Source: Kocuria rhizophila DC2201 (GTDB taxonomy: Bacteria > Actinomycetota > Actinomycetes > Actinomycetales > Micrococcaceae). From it: a stretch of DNA of 64,000 bases. The notes below the pieces were generated by a model that worked only from the letters and a program-made list of their open reading frames with translations, did not search any database and was not told the origin of the DNA. The stretch covers positions 1,798,001-1,862,000 of the forward strand of contig NC_010617.1 of the NCBI RefSeq assembly GCF_000010285.1, written 5' to 3'. Positions 38,926 through 47,117 of this stretch are shown here, piece after piece. A program made the position numbers and the translations under genes. Position 1 is the first letter of the stretch; the number at the start of each line of letters is the position of its first letter.

Positions 38926-39311
38926 GGCCGGACCTCCTCGTGGGTGTCGGGCCGGTGGATCTGGGAAGCCTCCAGCTCCTCGCGCAGCGCCGTGGCCTGC
39001 GGGTCGAGGGAGCGGTTGGCGAACGCGACGTACGCCGCGGTGATGCCGAAGGTGGTGACGAACTGCAGCAGGCCGAGGATCAGGCCCAGGTTGATGTTGC
39101 CGAGCACCCTGGTGGACATGAAGCCCGGGGCGTAGATGGCCAGCACCACGTAGAGCAGGTACCAGACCAGGAACGCCACGGCCAGGGGGAAGACGAAGGA
39201 TCGGTGGGTCCTGCGCAGGCGCTGGAACTGCTCCGAGCGCTGGACCGCGGGGAAGTCGATGCCGAGGGTCGCAGGGGACCCGTTGGGATCGGCAGAGGAC
39301 GATGACGCCAT
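38922..39311 (-). CDS. DUF485 membrane protein, partner of ActP
   Basis: A 129-residue protein with two membrane helices in a DUF485 domain: LRRTHRSFVFPLAVAFLVWY and INLGLILGLLQFVTTFGITA, with YLLYVVLAIYAPGFM. DUF485 proteins (YjcH in E. coli) are nearly always encoded just before actP. The ATG at 39311 follows AGGAGG at five bases, and the stop overlaps the symporter ATG. The ribosome site lies only a few bases from the operator at 39321-39344. Confidence 0.9.
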   Translation of the reverse strand: MASSSSADPNGSPATLGIDFPAVQRSEQFQRLRRTHRSFVFPLAVAFLVWYLLYVVLAIYAPGFMSTRVLGNINLGLILGLLQFVTTFGITAAYVAFANRSLDPQATALREELEASQIHRPDTHEEVRP

Positions 39312-39320
39312 GTGTGCCTC

Positions 39321-39366
39321 CTAGTGTGATGATCACCACACTAGGGGCTGTGTATCCAAAGACACA
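39321..39366 (-). promoter_or_regulatory. Palindromic operator pair upstream of the acetate-uptake operon
   Basis: A 24-bp near-perfect palindrome CTAGTGTG-ATGATCAC-CACACTAG (two mismatches) at 39321-39344 ends 10 bases before the DUF485 start. A second inverted repeat TGTGT-N8-ACACA lies at 39349-39366. The core TGTGATGATCACCACA is one base from the Crp/GlxR pattern TGTGA-N6-TCACA. Position and symmetry are seen directly; the regulator is inferred. Confidence 0.6.
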
Positions 39367-39461
39367 AGAGGTGAGCGGTCCACTGCCTATAAATCCTGAG
39401 TATGACGGGCTGCAGCTGGCTTGATCCCTCCGTCAGGTCGTTCTATGTATACACAGTGGGC

Positions 39462-40091
39462 TCACGGGCGGGACGGGGTCCGCAGGGCGAGCACGAACTC
39501 CACGGCCCGGTCCAGGAACGCGTCCACCTGCTGCTCCTCGTAGCACCGCTGCCCCTGCGCCGGGCGGAACACCGCCGAGCGCAGCATCGCGGGGTCCACG
39601 TCCTCGGATCCACGCAGCTGCTCCATCAACCGGTCGCACAGCACGTCCACGTCCGCGGCGGAGTAGCCCGGGGTGCGGTGCTTCGCGGGTCGGCGGAACC
39701 GCTCGGAGCAGGGCCTGTTGAGCCTGCCGAGCAGCAGCGCGCCGAGCCACTCCACGCGCTCGTTCCAGCGCTGCACCCCGTGCTCGGCCACGAACGCCCG
39801 ATGCTCCACGTCGAAGACCTCGTCCTCCAGCGCGTCCAGCCGGGCATCCACCGCCGCAGGCTCGAGGCCGCCGCGCACCCGGTCGAACACGCGCTCGCGG
39901 ACCTGGCGGCTGCCCGTGAGCGGACCGTCCGGGCGCGGACCCGCGCCGGGAGATCCGGGCGCGCGGGCGGCGTCGTCGGCCGGGCCGGAGCGCAGCACGG
40001 CGTCCACCCGGTCCAAGAAGTCGGCCACCTGGGCGGGGTCGTAGCCCCACTCGCGGTCGCCACAGCGGGGGAAACTGTCCTGAGAAGTCAT
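39462..40091 (-). CDS. DivIVA-domain protein
   Basis: A 209-residue protein with two short DivIVA-like motifs: WGYDPAQVADFLDRVDAVL near the N-terminus and CYEEQQVDAFLDRAVEFVL at the C-terminus, separated by a helical region with charged residues. This is not the main cell-pole DivIVA/Wag31, which is longer with a coiled coil, but the smaller DivIVA-domain protein type common in Micrococcales. The ATG at 40091 follows AAAGGG. It lies after cdsA on the same strand, behind a hairpin, so it may be a separate unit. Confidence 0.75.
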   Translation of the reverse strand: MTSQDSFPRCGDREWGYDPAQVADFLDRVDAVLRSGPADDAARAPGSPGAGPRPDGPLTGSRQVRERVFDRVRGGLEPAAVDARLDALEDEVFDVEHRAFVAEHGVQRWNERVEWLGALLLGRLNRPCSERFRRPAKHRTPGYSAADVDVLCDRLMEQLRGSEDVDPAMLRSAVFRPAQGQRCYEEQQVDAFLDRAVEFVLALRTPSRP

Positions 40092-40113
40092 GCGTGCCCT
40101 TTCGGAACGGGAA

Positions 40114-40144
40114 CGGGACCGGCCACGTGCGGTGACCGGTCCCG
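40114..40144 (-). terminator. Terminator after cdsA
   Basis: CGGGACCGG and CCGGTCCCG arms form a perfect 9-bp stem, extended inside by CAC/GTG, 27 bp past the cdsA stop. Confidence 0.65.
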
Positions 40145-40170
40145 TGGCGGACGCGGGGCCCACCGGTGTG

Positions 40171-41148
40171 TCATGCCAGCGCGGTGAACAGCTCGAAGAT
40201 CACGTACCCGGTGATCACCGCGAACAGGATGGAGTCGATGCGGTCCATCACCCCGCCGTGGCCGGGCAGCAGGGTGCCCATGTCCTTGATGCCGATCTCG
40301 CGCTTGATCATGGACTCGGAGAAGTCCCCCACCGTGGCCACCGCCACGATCGCCACGGCCAGCACCGCGCCCTGCCACCACGGGATGCCGAGCAGCAGGG
40401 TGGCGCACAGGACGCCCACGACCACTGCGCCGCCCACGGAGCCGGCGAAGCCCTCCCAGGACTTCTTCGGGGAGATCCTGGGTGCCATGGGGTGCTTGCC
40501 CCACACGACTCCCACGGCGTAGCCGAACGTGTCCGAGCTGACGGCCAGCAGGATCACCGTCAGGACCTTCTGGGGCCCGTCCGGCGAGTGGTACAGCAGC
40601 ACCGCGGTGGAGAGCAGGAAGGACGCCCAGACGAGGGCGAACACCGAGCCCATCATGGACAGCATCATGCCCCGGCGCGGGCCGAACGCCCGCCACACCA
40701 CCACGAGGGTCACGGCGAGCACGAGCGCCATGGACAGCGCCTCCGCTCCCCCGAAGAACGCCGCGAGCGGCATGACCACCGCGGCAATCACCGCGGGCAC
40801 CTTGGGGATCTGCACCCCCCTGTAGGTGAGGGAGCGCGCGATCTCCCACACGCCGATTCCGGCCGCCGCGCCCGCGAGCAGCGCGAGCACGAGCGGGACG
40901 AAGAACAGCCCCGTGACGAGCGCGCCGATGAGCACGACCGCCACCGCCACGGCCGCCGGGAGGTTGCGCCCCGCCCGCGAGGGTGTCTTGTGCTCGGCGC
41001 TGCGCTGGAACGGCCGCGCGAGGGCGTGGGGCAGCGAGCCCGTGGTCAGGGGCTCGGTGCCGGTGCTCGGGTGCGCGGGGGCAGCGGGATTCTCCGGGGC
41101 CGCGGGGGCGCCGGGTGCGTGGTCGGGGGTGGACTCGGGCGATGCCAT
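40171..41148 (-). CDS. cdsA: Phosphatidate cytidylyltransferase
   Basis: CdsA makes CDP-diacylglycerol, the precursor used by PgsA elsewhere in this window. The 325-residue integral membrane enzyme carries the family signature GDFSESMIKREIGIKDMGTL followed by LPGHGGVMDRIDS near the C-terminus. The first 60 residues are Pro/Ala-rich and cytosolic, and about eight membrane helices follow. The ATG shares one base with the frr stop (TGATG), fixing the start. Part of rpsB-tsf-pyrH-frr-cdsA, the usual bacterial order. Confidence 0.95.
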   Translation of the reverse strand: MASPESTPDHAPGAPAAPENPAAPAHPSTGTEPLTTGSLPHALARPFQRSAEHKTPSRAGRNLPAAVAVAVVLIGALVTGLFFVPLVLALLAGAAAGIGVWEIARSLTYRGVQIPKVPAVIAAVVMPLAAFFGGAEALSMALVLAVTLVVVWRAFGPRRGMMLSMMGSVFALVWASFLLSTAVLLYHSPDGPQKVLTVILLAVSSDTFGYAVGVVWGKHPMAPRISPKKSWEGFAGSVGGAVVVGVLCATLLLGIPWWQGAVLAVAIVAVATVGDFSESMIKREIGIKDMGTLLPGHGGVMDRIDSILFAVITGYVIFELFTALA

Positions 41149-41705
41149 CAGGCGCCGAGCAGTTCGGCTTCCTTGTTCTTGAGCAGCTCGTCCACCTGGT
41201 CGATGTGCTTCTTGGTGGCGGCGTCGAGGTCCTTCTCGCCCCGCTTGCCGTCGTCCTCGCCCACGTCCCCGTCCTTGACGAGCTTCTCGATGGCCTCCTT
41301 GGCGTGGCGGCGCACGTTGCGCACGGACACGCGGGCGTCCTCGGCCTTGCCGTGGACGATCTTCACGTACTCCTTGCGGCGCTCCTCGGTGAGCTCGGGC
41401 ATGACCACGCGGATCACGTTGCCGTCGTTGGCCGGGTTGGCGCCGATGTCCGAGTCCCGCAGGGCCTTCTCGATGTCGTTGAGCGCGCTGCGGTCGTAGG
41501 GGGTGATCAGCAGGGTGCGGGCCTCCGGGGTCTGGAAGGACGCGAGCTGCTGCAGCGGGGTGGGCGTGCCGTAGTACGCCACGAGCAGGCTCGAGAACAG
41601 GGCCGGGTTCGCGCGGCCGGTGCGCACCGTGGAGAAGTCGGTCTTCGCCGCGTCCACCGCCTTACCCATCCTGGTGGTGGCATCCGAGAGGACATCTGAA
41701 ATCAC
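41148..41705 (-). CDS. frr: Ribosome recycling factor
   Basis: A 185-residue RRF that, with EF-G, splits post-termination ribosomes. Typical segments are [43 protein letters not shown] and [20 protein letters not shown]. The start is GTG at 41705 with AAGGAG eight bases upstream. It follows pyrH by about 120 bp without a clear terminator. Confidence 0.97.
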   Translation of the reverse strand: MISDVLSDATTRMGKAVDAAKTDFSTVRTGRANPALFSSLLVAYYGTPTPLQQLASFQTPEARTLLITPYDRSALNDIEKALRDSDIGANPANDGNVIRVVMPELTEERRKEYVKIVHGKAEDARVSVRNVRRHAKEAIEKLVKDGDVGEDDGKRGEKDLDAATKKHIDQVDELLKNKEAELLGA

Positions 41706-41825
41706 GGGTGGTTCTCCTTATGCGACGGCCGGCCCGCGGGCTCCCCCGGGCGGCAACGGAACGTGGTGTCCACTCTATCGGTCGAGCGGGACACGCTGGG
41801 CTGGGTGGCTGCTCGGAGCGGGCGC

Positions 41826-42602
41826 TCAGGGGGTGACGAGGGTGCCGATCTCCTCGCCCAGGACGGCGCGGGTCACGTTGCCCGTACCCTCCATGCCGAA
41901 CACGCGCATGGTCACGTTGTTGTCCCGGCACAGGGCGAACGCGGTCTGGTCCATCACGCGGATGTCGCGGGACAGCGCCTCGTCGTAGGTGAGGCTCGCG
42001 AGACGCTGGGCGTCAGGGTCCTTGCGGGGATCCGCGGTGTACACGCCGTCCACGCCGTTCTTGGCCATGAGCACCTCGGTGGCGTGGACCTCCAGGGCGC
42101 GCTGGGCGGCCACGGTGTCCGTGGAGAAGTAGGGCAGGCCCGCACCGGCACCGAAGATCACCACGCGGTCCTTCTCCATGTGGCGGATGGCGCGGCGCGG
42201 GATGTAGGTCTCGGCCACCTGCTCCATCTTGATGGCGGACTGCACGCGGGTGTCCACGCCGCACTGCTCCAGGAAGTCCTGCAGCGCCAGGCAGTTCATC
42301 ACCGTGCCGAGCATGCCCATGTAGTCCGCACGCGAGCGGTCCATCCCGGCCTGGGAGAGCTCCGCGCCGCGGAAGAAGTTGCCCCCGCCCACCACGATGG
42401 ACGTCTCCACGCGGCCCACGGTGGCCGCGATCTGCTCCGCGATCTGGCGCACCACGGTGGTGTCCACGCCCACGCTGCCGCCACCGAAGACCTCGCCCGA
42501 GAGCTTGAGCAGGACCCTGCGGCGGGCGGGCTCGGCCCGGCGGGCCTCCCGGCTCATGCGGATCGCCTCGTCCTGGGCTTCGGAGTCGTTGGTGGTGGGC
42601 AT
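41826..42602 (-). CDS. pyrH: UMP kinase
   Basis: A 258-residue bacterial UMP kinase of the amino-acid-kinase fold. Recognisable are [22 protein letters not shown], the segment [18 protein letters not shown] and [13 protein letters not shown]. The N-terminus has an extra 25 or so charged residues before the fold. GGAGGA precedes the ATG closely. UMP kinase feeds pyrimidine nucleotide synthesis and, in this conserved cluster, sits between tsf and frr. Confidence 0.96.
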   Translation of the reverse strand: MPTTNDSEAQDEAIRMSREARRAEPARRRVLLKLSGEVFGGGSVGVDTTVVRQIAEQIAATVGRVETSIVVGGGNFFRGAELSQAGMDRSRADYMGMLGTVMNCLALQDFLEQCGVDTRVQSAIKMEQVAETYIPRRAIRHMEKDRVVIFGAGAGLPYFSTDTVAAQRALEVHATEVLMAKNGVDGVYTADPRKDPDAQRLASLTYDEALSRDIRVMDQTAFALCRDNNVTMRVFGMEGTGNVTRAVLGEEIGTLVTP

Positions 42603-42673
42603 GGATCCTCCAGGGGCGGGTCGCGGACAGAGTGGGGGTCCGCCCGTGGCAGACCGCCCTCAAGCATACAGAA

Positions 42674-42713
42674 GCGGCGGGGCACCCCCGGGCTTCCAGG
42701 GGTGCCCCGCCGC
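42674..42713 (-). terminator. Terminator after tsf
   Basis: A perfect 15-bp stem (GCGGCGGGGCACCCC with its complement) surrounds a 10-base loop, about 105 bp past the tsf stop and just before pyrH. Confidence 0.8.
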
Positions 42714-42817
42714 CTGCGGGGGTGCGGTGGCGCCGTGCACCAGCACGACGACGCCGCGGCCGCCCGCTGCGCGCCTCACCTCACGGCGGCGCGCAGCGGA
42801 CTGCGGTGCGGGACTGC

Positions 42818-43648
42818 TCAGGCGCCCACGCGGAACCGCGCGAACGCGGTGGCGGTGGCGCCGGCCTCGGAGAGCACCTGGCCCACGGACTTCTTGGAGT
42901 CCTTGGCGAAGTCCTGGTCCACGAGCACGACGTCCTTGTAGTAGCCCTTGAGGCGGCCCTGGACGATGTTCGGGATGATCTTCTCGGGCTTGCCCTCGTT
43001 GCGGGCGGTCTCTTCGGCCACACGCTTCTCGTTCTCGACCGTCTCGGCGGGAACATCCTCCTCGGAAAGGAAGGCCGGGGACATCGCGGCGATGTGCACG
43101 GCGACGTCGTGGGCTGCGGTCTCGGCGTCGGCACCGGACACGGCCAGCAGGACACCCACCTGGGCGGGGAGGTCCTTGGAGGTCTTGTGCAGGTACACGG
43201 CCACGTGGTCGCCGGCCACGCGGGCCACGCGACGCACGACGACCTTCTCGCCCAGCAGCGCACCGGTCTCGGTGACGAGCTCGGAGATGGGCTTGCCGTC
43301 CACTTCGGCGGCGAGCAGGGCGTCCAGGTCCGCGGCGTCGGCGGCCACGGCGGCGTCGAGCACCTTGTTGCCGAACTCCACGAAGGGAGCGGACTTGGCC
43401 ACGAAGTCGGTCTCGGAGTTGACCTCGACCATGTAGCCCACGTTGTTCTCCGTGCGGGCGAGCACGATGCCCTCCGCGGTGGAGCGGCCCTCGCGCTTGG
43501 TCACGCCCTTGAGACCCTTGACGCGGATGATCTCCTGGGCCTTCTGGGCGTCGCCGTCGGCCTCGTCCAGGGCCTTCTTGACGTCCAGCATGCCGGCGCC
43601 CGTGCGCTCGCGCAGGGCCTTGATGTCAGCAGCGGTGTAGTTCGCCAT
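42818..43648 (-). CDS. tsf: Elongation factor Ts
   Basis: A 276-residue EF-Ts, the nucleotide exchange factor of EF-Tu. The N-terminal UBA-like domain reads LRERTGAGMLDVKKALDEADGD, and the exchange core includes NSETDFVAKS. The ATG at 43648 (MANYTAADIKA) has a GGAG ribosome site; the longer frame runs through an intergenic hairpin. rpsB lies immediately upstream, as in nearly all bacteria. Confidence 0.97.
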   Translation of the reverse strand: MANYTAADIKALRERTGAGMLDVKKALDEADGDAQKAQEIIRVKGLKGVTKREGRSTAEGIVLARTENNVGYMVEVNSETDFVAKSAPFVEFGNKVLDAAVAADAADLDALLAAEVDGKPISELVTETGALLGEKVVVRRVARVAGDHVAVYLHKTSKDLPAQVGVLLAVSGADAETAAHDVAVHIAAMSPAFLSEEDVPAETVENEKRVAEETARNEGKPEKIIPNIVQGRLKGYYKDVVLVDQDFAKDSKKSVGQVLSEAGATATAFARFRVGA

Positions 43649-43674
43649 GTGAACTCCTCTGTTGTCGGTGGTGT

Positions 43675-43704
43675 CCGCCCGGGCGTCCGTGGACGCCCGG
43701 GCGG
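43675..43704 (-). terminator. Hairpin in the rpsB-tsf spacer (attenuator or processing site)
   Basis: A near-perfect stem (CCGCCCGGGCGTCC with its complement around a GT turn) lies between rpsB and tsf. In rpsB-tsf operons such hairpins reduce rather than abolish transcription of tsf; that role here is inferred. Confidence 0.55.
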
Positions 43705-43760
43705 TCCGGTCACCACTGTGGGTCACCGGGAAGAATGGGAGGTGAACACCTCCCGCGGCC

Positions 43761-44618
43761 TCACTCGGCGGCGGGGGCGTCCTTCTGCTCGGTCTCGGCG
43801 GGCGCCTCGGCGGCCGGAGCGGACTGCTCGGCCGGGGCGGCATCCTGGGACTTCTGCTCCTCGTGCTGCTCGAGCAGCTCGCGCTCCCACTCGGCCATGG
43901 GCTCCTCGGCGGCGTTGGACTTGCCGTTGTGGCGCTTCATCAGGCCCTCGGCCACGGCGTCGGCGACCACGCGGGTCAGCAGGGACACGGAGCGGATGGA
44001 GTCGTCGTTGCCCGGGATGGGGAACGCGACCTCGTCCGGATCGCAGTTGGTGTCCAGGATCGCGACGATCGGCACACCGAGCTTCTGGGCCTCGTCGACG
44101 GCGAGGTGCTCCTTCTTGGTGTCCACGATCCAGATCAGGGACGGGGTCTTGGTGAGGTTGCGGATGCCGCCGAGGGTGCGCTCCAGCTTCTCCTTCTCGC
44201 GGCGCAGCAGCAGCAGCTCCTTCTTGGTGTACTGCGAGCCGGCGACGTCGTCGAAGTCGACCTCTTCCAGTTCCTTCATGCGGTCGATGCGCTTGGAGAC
44301 GGTCTGGAAGTTGGTGAGCATGCCACCGAGCCAGCGGTGGTTCACGTAGGGCATGCCCACGCGGGTGGCCTGCTCGGCGATGGCCTCCTGGGCCTGCTTC
44401 TTGGTGCCGACGAACAGGATCGTGCCGCCGTGGGCGACCGTGGCCTTGACGGCCTCGTAGGCCTTGTCGATGAAGCCCAGCGACTGCTGCAGGTCGATGA
44501 TGTAGATGCCGTTGCGCTCGGTGAAGATGAAGCGCTTCATCTTCGGGTTCCAGCGGCGGGTCTGGTGACCGAAGTGGACGCCGTTGTCGAGCATCTGGCG
44601 CATGGTAACGACGGGCAT
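43761..44618 (-). CDS. rpsB: 30S ribosomal protein S2
   Basis: A 285-residue S2. Family features are [19 protein letters not shown], the segment [31 protein letters not shown] and [15 protein letters not shown]. The C-terminal 40 residues are an Ala/Glu-rich tail common in actinobacteria. The ATG at 44618 follows GGAG at five bases. A long upstream leader contains a palindromic hairpin. Confidence 0.98.
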   Translation of the reverse strand: MPVVTMRQMLDNGVHFGHQTRRWNPKMKRFIFTERNGIYIIDLQQSLGFIDKAYEAVKATVAHGGTILFVGTKKQAQEAIAEQATRVGMPYVNHRWLGGMLTNFQTVSKRIDRMKELEEVDFDDVAGSQYTKKELLLLRREKEKLERTLGGIRNLTKTPSLIWIVDTKKEHLAVDEAQKLGVPIVAILDTNCDPDEVAFPIPGNDDSIRSVSLLTRVVADAVAEGLMKRHNGKSNAAEEPMAEWERELLEQHEEQKSQDAAPAEQSAPAAEAPAETEQKDAPAAE

Positions 44619-44987
44619 GTCGTCTCCTCATGAATGGCTGGCGGCCCGCGGGCCGCCATGGGTTGACGGTTCTCGACCGGTGGTGCCGGTCCCTGGCGCG
44701 ATGCGCGGGTGGTGCTCGTGGAGCGTGGCCCGACGCGCCCCGTACCGCCACCTCCCGCTTCCGGGAGTCCGAACGGACCGAGGGGCACGCACCCGGTCGG
44801 AGCGGATCCGTTCCGGGTTCCTTCGCGCGCGAAGTCAGCTGTCCTCCTCCGAACCAACCCGGTGACGGGCATGGCTCAGCGATGGCAGGGCAGCTGCACG
44901 CGCAAGTCTAGCGCATCGCGCGGCACCTCCGCTCCACATCGCCCGCCACCTGCCGGGCGCACGACGCCGCCGCGTCAGGCTGGGGGC
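44619..44987 (-). promoter_or_regulatory. rpsB promoter and long leader
   Basis: No gene is seen in this 369-bp gap between rpsB and the divergent M23 gene. A -10-like TAGACT (44905-44910, minus strand) would give a leader of nearly 290 nt. A perfect 20-bp palindrome TGGCGGCCCGCGGGCCGCCA at 44639-44658 forms a hairpin about 20 bases before the rpsB start codon. S2 represses rpsB-tsf in several bacteria; this leader could host such a site, but that is an inference. Confidence 0.45.
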
Positions 44988-45551
44988 ATGAGCAGCCTGG
45001 ACGCGTCCCCCACCGCACGGCACCGCCGCCCGGGGCGGGCACGGACCGTGGTGGAGCGTGCCACGGCGCTGGCGCTGGCACTGCTCCTGGTCCCGGGGCT
45101 CGCGGGTGGTTCACCGGCGGCCGGTGCCGGAGCCGGCTGGAACTGGCCCGTGTCTCCCCGGCCCGCCGTGCAGCGGCCCTTCGAGGCGCCCGTCAAGAGG
45201 TGGCTCCCGGGTCACCGCGGCGTGGACCTGCAGGCACCCCCGGGCACCCCGGTGCGGGCTCCGCAGTCCGGAACGGTGAGCTTCTCGGGGACCGTCGTGG
45301 ACCGCGAGGTGCTGACCATCGACCACGGGGAGGGCCACCGCTCCTCGTTCGAGCCCGTCACGGCTAGCGTGCGCCGGGGCGAGCACGTCACGCGGGGTCA
45401 GGTGGTGGCCACGGTGGCCGCCCCGGGCCACGGCGCGCACGGGACGGCGGTGCATTGGGGTGTGCGGGAGGGGGACGAGTACGTCAACCCGCTGCGGTTC
45501 GTCACCGACCTGCGACCGTCCGTGCTGCTGCCCGTGCCGCCTCCGGGGTGA
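44988..45551 (+). CDS. Secreted M23-family (LytM-like) peptidase, possibly degenerate
   Basis: A 187-residue protein with a signal-like segment (ATALALALLLVPGLAGGSPAAG) and a LytM fold. The zinc-site motif HRGVDL is present, along with a region ending GTAVHWGVREGDEYVNPLRF. The second histidine of the usual HxH is kept, but the first (catalytic) position is alanine, so peptidase activity is doubtful. Mycobacterial Rv2891-type homologs next to rpsB show a similar change. The ATG at 44988 follows GGGGG; it is divergent from rpsB. Confidence 0.82.
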   Translation: MSSLDASPTARHRRPGRARTVVERATALALALLLVPGLAGGSPAAGAGAGWNWPVSPRPAVQRPFEAPVKRWLPGHRGVDLQAPPGTPVRAPQSGTVSFSGTVVDREVLTIDHGEGHRSSFEPVTASVRRGEHVTRGQVVATVAAPGHGAHGTAVHWGVREGDEYVNPLRFVTDLRPSVLLPVPPPG

Positions 45552-45715
45552 GCGTCCCGGGGTCCTGCCACCGGGGTGCGTGCGCCGGGAGCCGTGGGCA
45601 GGACATGAGCCTGGGAGCACGCAGGGCGCCACTCCTGCGCGGGCGCGGGTGGTCGACGCCTGCGGGGCGGGCACGGCGGGCGGAGATCCCGGCCCGGGGC
45701 CTTCATGGAGGACGG

Positions 45716-45735
45716 AGGGCCCGTTTCCGGGCCTT
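45716..45735 (-). terminator. Short hairpin after the CAU tRNA
   Basis: AGGGCCCG and CGGGCCTT arms (6 strong pairs plus two weak) with a TTTC loop lie 5 bp beyond the tRNA 3' end. Confidence 0.45.
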
Positions 45736-45739
45736 CGAG

Positions 45740-45813
45740 TAGGGCGGGTGGGGCTTGAACCCACGACCCAAGGATTATGAGTCCTCTGCTCTGACCAGCT
45801 GAGCTACCGCCCC
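45740..45813 (-). tRNA. tRNA with CAU anticodon (Met elongator or lysidine-type Ile)
   Basis: The minus strand folds into a complete cloverleaf: acceptor GGGGCGG/CCGCCCT, D-stem GCTC/GAGC, anticodon stem GAGGA/TCCTT with loop CTCATAA (anticodon CAT), T-arm GTGGG-TTCAAGC-CCCAC. CCA is not encoded. CAU tRNAs are initiator Met, elongator Met or Ile2 (modified by TilS). The first acceptor pair is G-U and no initiator GGG/CCC anticodon stem is present, which excludes initiator. I cannot separate elongator Met from Ile2 by eye. Confidence 0.9.
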
Positions 45814-45940
45814 CGGTGGTGCACCGCGGACGGTGCGCGGCTCCACGGTACCGCACGCCCGGCGCGGAGACCGCTCGAGCACTCGCCGCCGCCGGTGGGA
45901 ACGGCTCTGCCGCCCCGCGGCACACGGGCGTGCGGCCCGC

Positions 45941-47095
45941 TCAGCGGCTCGCGCCGGCGTAGATCCGCTCGAAGGTGTCCAGGGTGCGCGCGAACGAGTG
46001 CTGCGCCACCATCTCGTGGCTGCGCTCGCCCATCGCGCGGCGGCGTTCCGGGTCCGCGTCGAGCACGAGCTGCAGCTTCGCGGCCAGGTCCGCGGGATCA
46101 CCCGGTGTGAAGAGGTAGCCGTTGCGCCCCTCGTCCGCGAGGTGCGGCAGCGCGCGGGCGTTGGCGAGCACCACGGGGGTGGACGCGCTCATGGCCTCGA
46201 GCGTCACGAGCGACTGCAGCTCGGCGGTGCCCGGCTGGCAGAACACGTCCGCGCGCAGGTAGGCGCGGCGCAGGTCCTCGTCCGTGAGGAAGCCCAGGAA
46301 CTCCACGCGGTCCGCCACGCCGCGCTCGTGGGCGAGCCGCAGCAGCCGGTCCCGCTGCTCACCCTCCCCGGCGAGCTCCACGTGCACGTTCTTCTCGCGC
46401 GGGATCAGGGCAAGGGCCTCGATGAGCTCGTTGACGTTCTTCTCCACCGCGAGGCGCCCGCAGAACAGCACCACGGGGTGCTCGGGGTGCTCGATCAGCT
46501 CGTCGGGGGCGGCCTCGTAGTGTCCGGCGTCGATCCCGTTGGACACGGCCACCGCCCGGTCCGGGACGCCGTTGTCCACCATGGTCCGCACCGCCAGGGG
46601 TGTGGGGGCGGTGATCACGTCGCAGCGCCCGTACACGCGGGCGATGTCCCACCAGGAGACCTTCCGGTACCCCCGGATGAACCACTGCGGGAACGGCAGG
46701 AACGGCTCGATGTTCTCCGGGATGAAGTGGTTGGTGCCCACCACGCGGATCCCCCGCCGGGAGGCCTCGCGCACCATCAGGCGGCCCAGGATGTAGTGGC
46801 ACTGCACGTGGACCATGTCTGGGCGCAGCTCGTCCAGCAGCCGGGACACCTCGCGGGCGATCTCCCACGGGAAGCACAGCCGGAAGTACGGGTGGGTGAA
46901 CGCGTGGTGCGATCGGAACCGGTGCTCCACCACACCGTCGTCGGTCATGGTGCGCGAGGGCCCGCTGGTGGGCATCGGTGCCGCCACGTGCACCTCGTGG
47001 CCCCGGTCCAGCAGACCGTGGGCGAGCCGGCGGGCGAACTGCGCGGAGCCGTTGACGTCGGGCGGGTAGGTCTCGGCGGTGATCAGAATTCTCAA
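45941..47095 (-). CDS. Glycosyltransferase family 4
   Basis: A 384-residue retaining GT-B glycosyltransferase. The N-terminal ITAETYPPDVNGSAQFARRL is typical of the GT4 alpha-mannosyl/glucosyltransferase group. The C-terminal nucleotide-sugar site shows FCGRLAVEKNVNELIEAL, the E-x7-E-like TAELQSLVTLEAMSASTPVV, and GYLFTPGDPADLA. It may transfer sugars to lipids or wall polymers. The only start giving a complete N-terminus is TTG at 47095, with a weak ribosome site. It is followed closely upstream by a DMT transporter on the same strand. Confidence 0.85.
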   Translation of the reverse strand: MRILITAETYPPDVNGSAQFARRLAHGLLDRGHEVHVAAPMPTSGPSRTMTDDGVVEHRFRSHHAFTHPYFRLCFPWEIAREVSRLLDELRPDMVHVQCHYILGRLMVREASRRGIRVVGTNHFIPENIEPFLPFPQWFIRGYRKVSWWDIARVYGRCDVITAPTPLAVRTMVDNGVPDRAVAVSNGIDAGHYEAAPDELIEHPEHPVVLFCGRLAVEKNVNELIEALALIPREKNVHVELAGEGEQRDRLLRLAHERGVADRVEFLGFLTDEDLRRAYLRADVFCQPGTAELQSLVTLEAMSASTPVVLANARALPHLADEGRNGYLFTPGDPADLAAKLQLVLDADPERRRAMGERSHEMVAQHSFARTLDTFERIYAGASR

Positions 47096-47117
47096 GGCGT
47101 TGGGTTCCGTACGTGGG

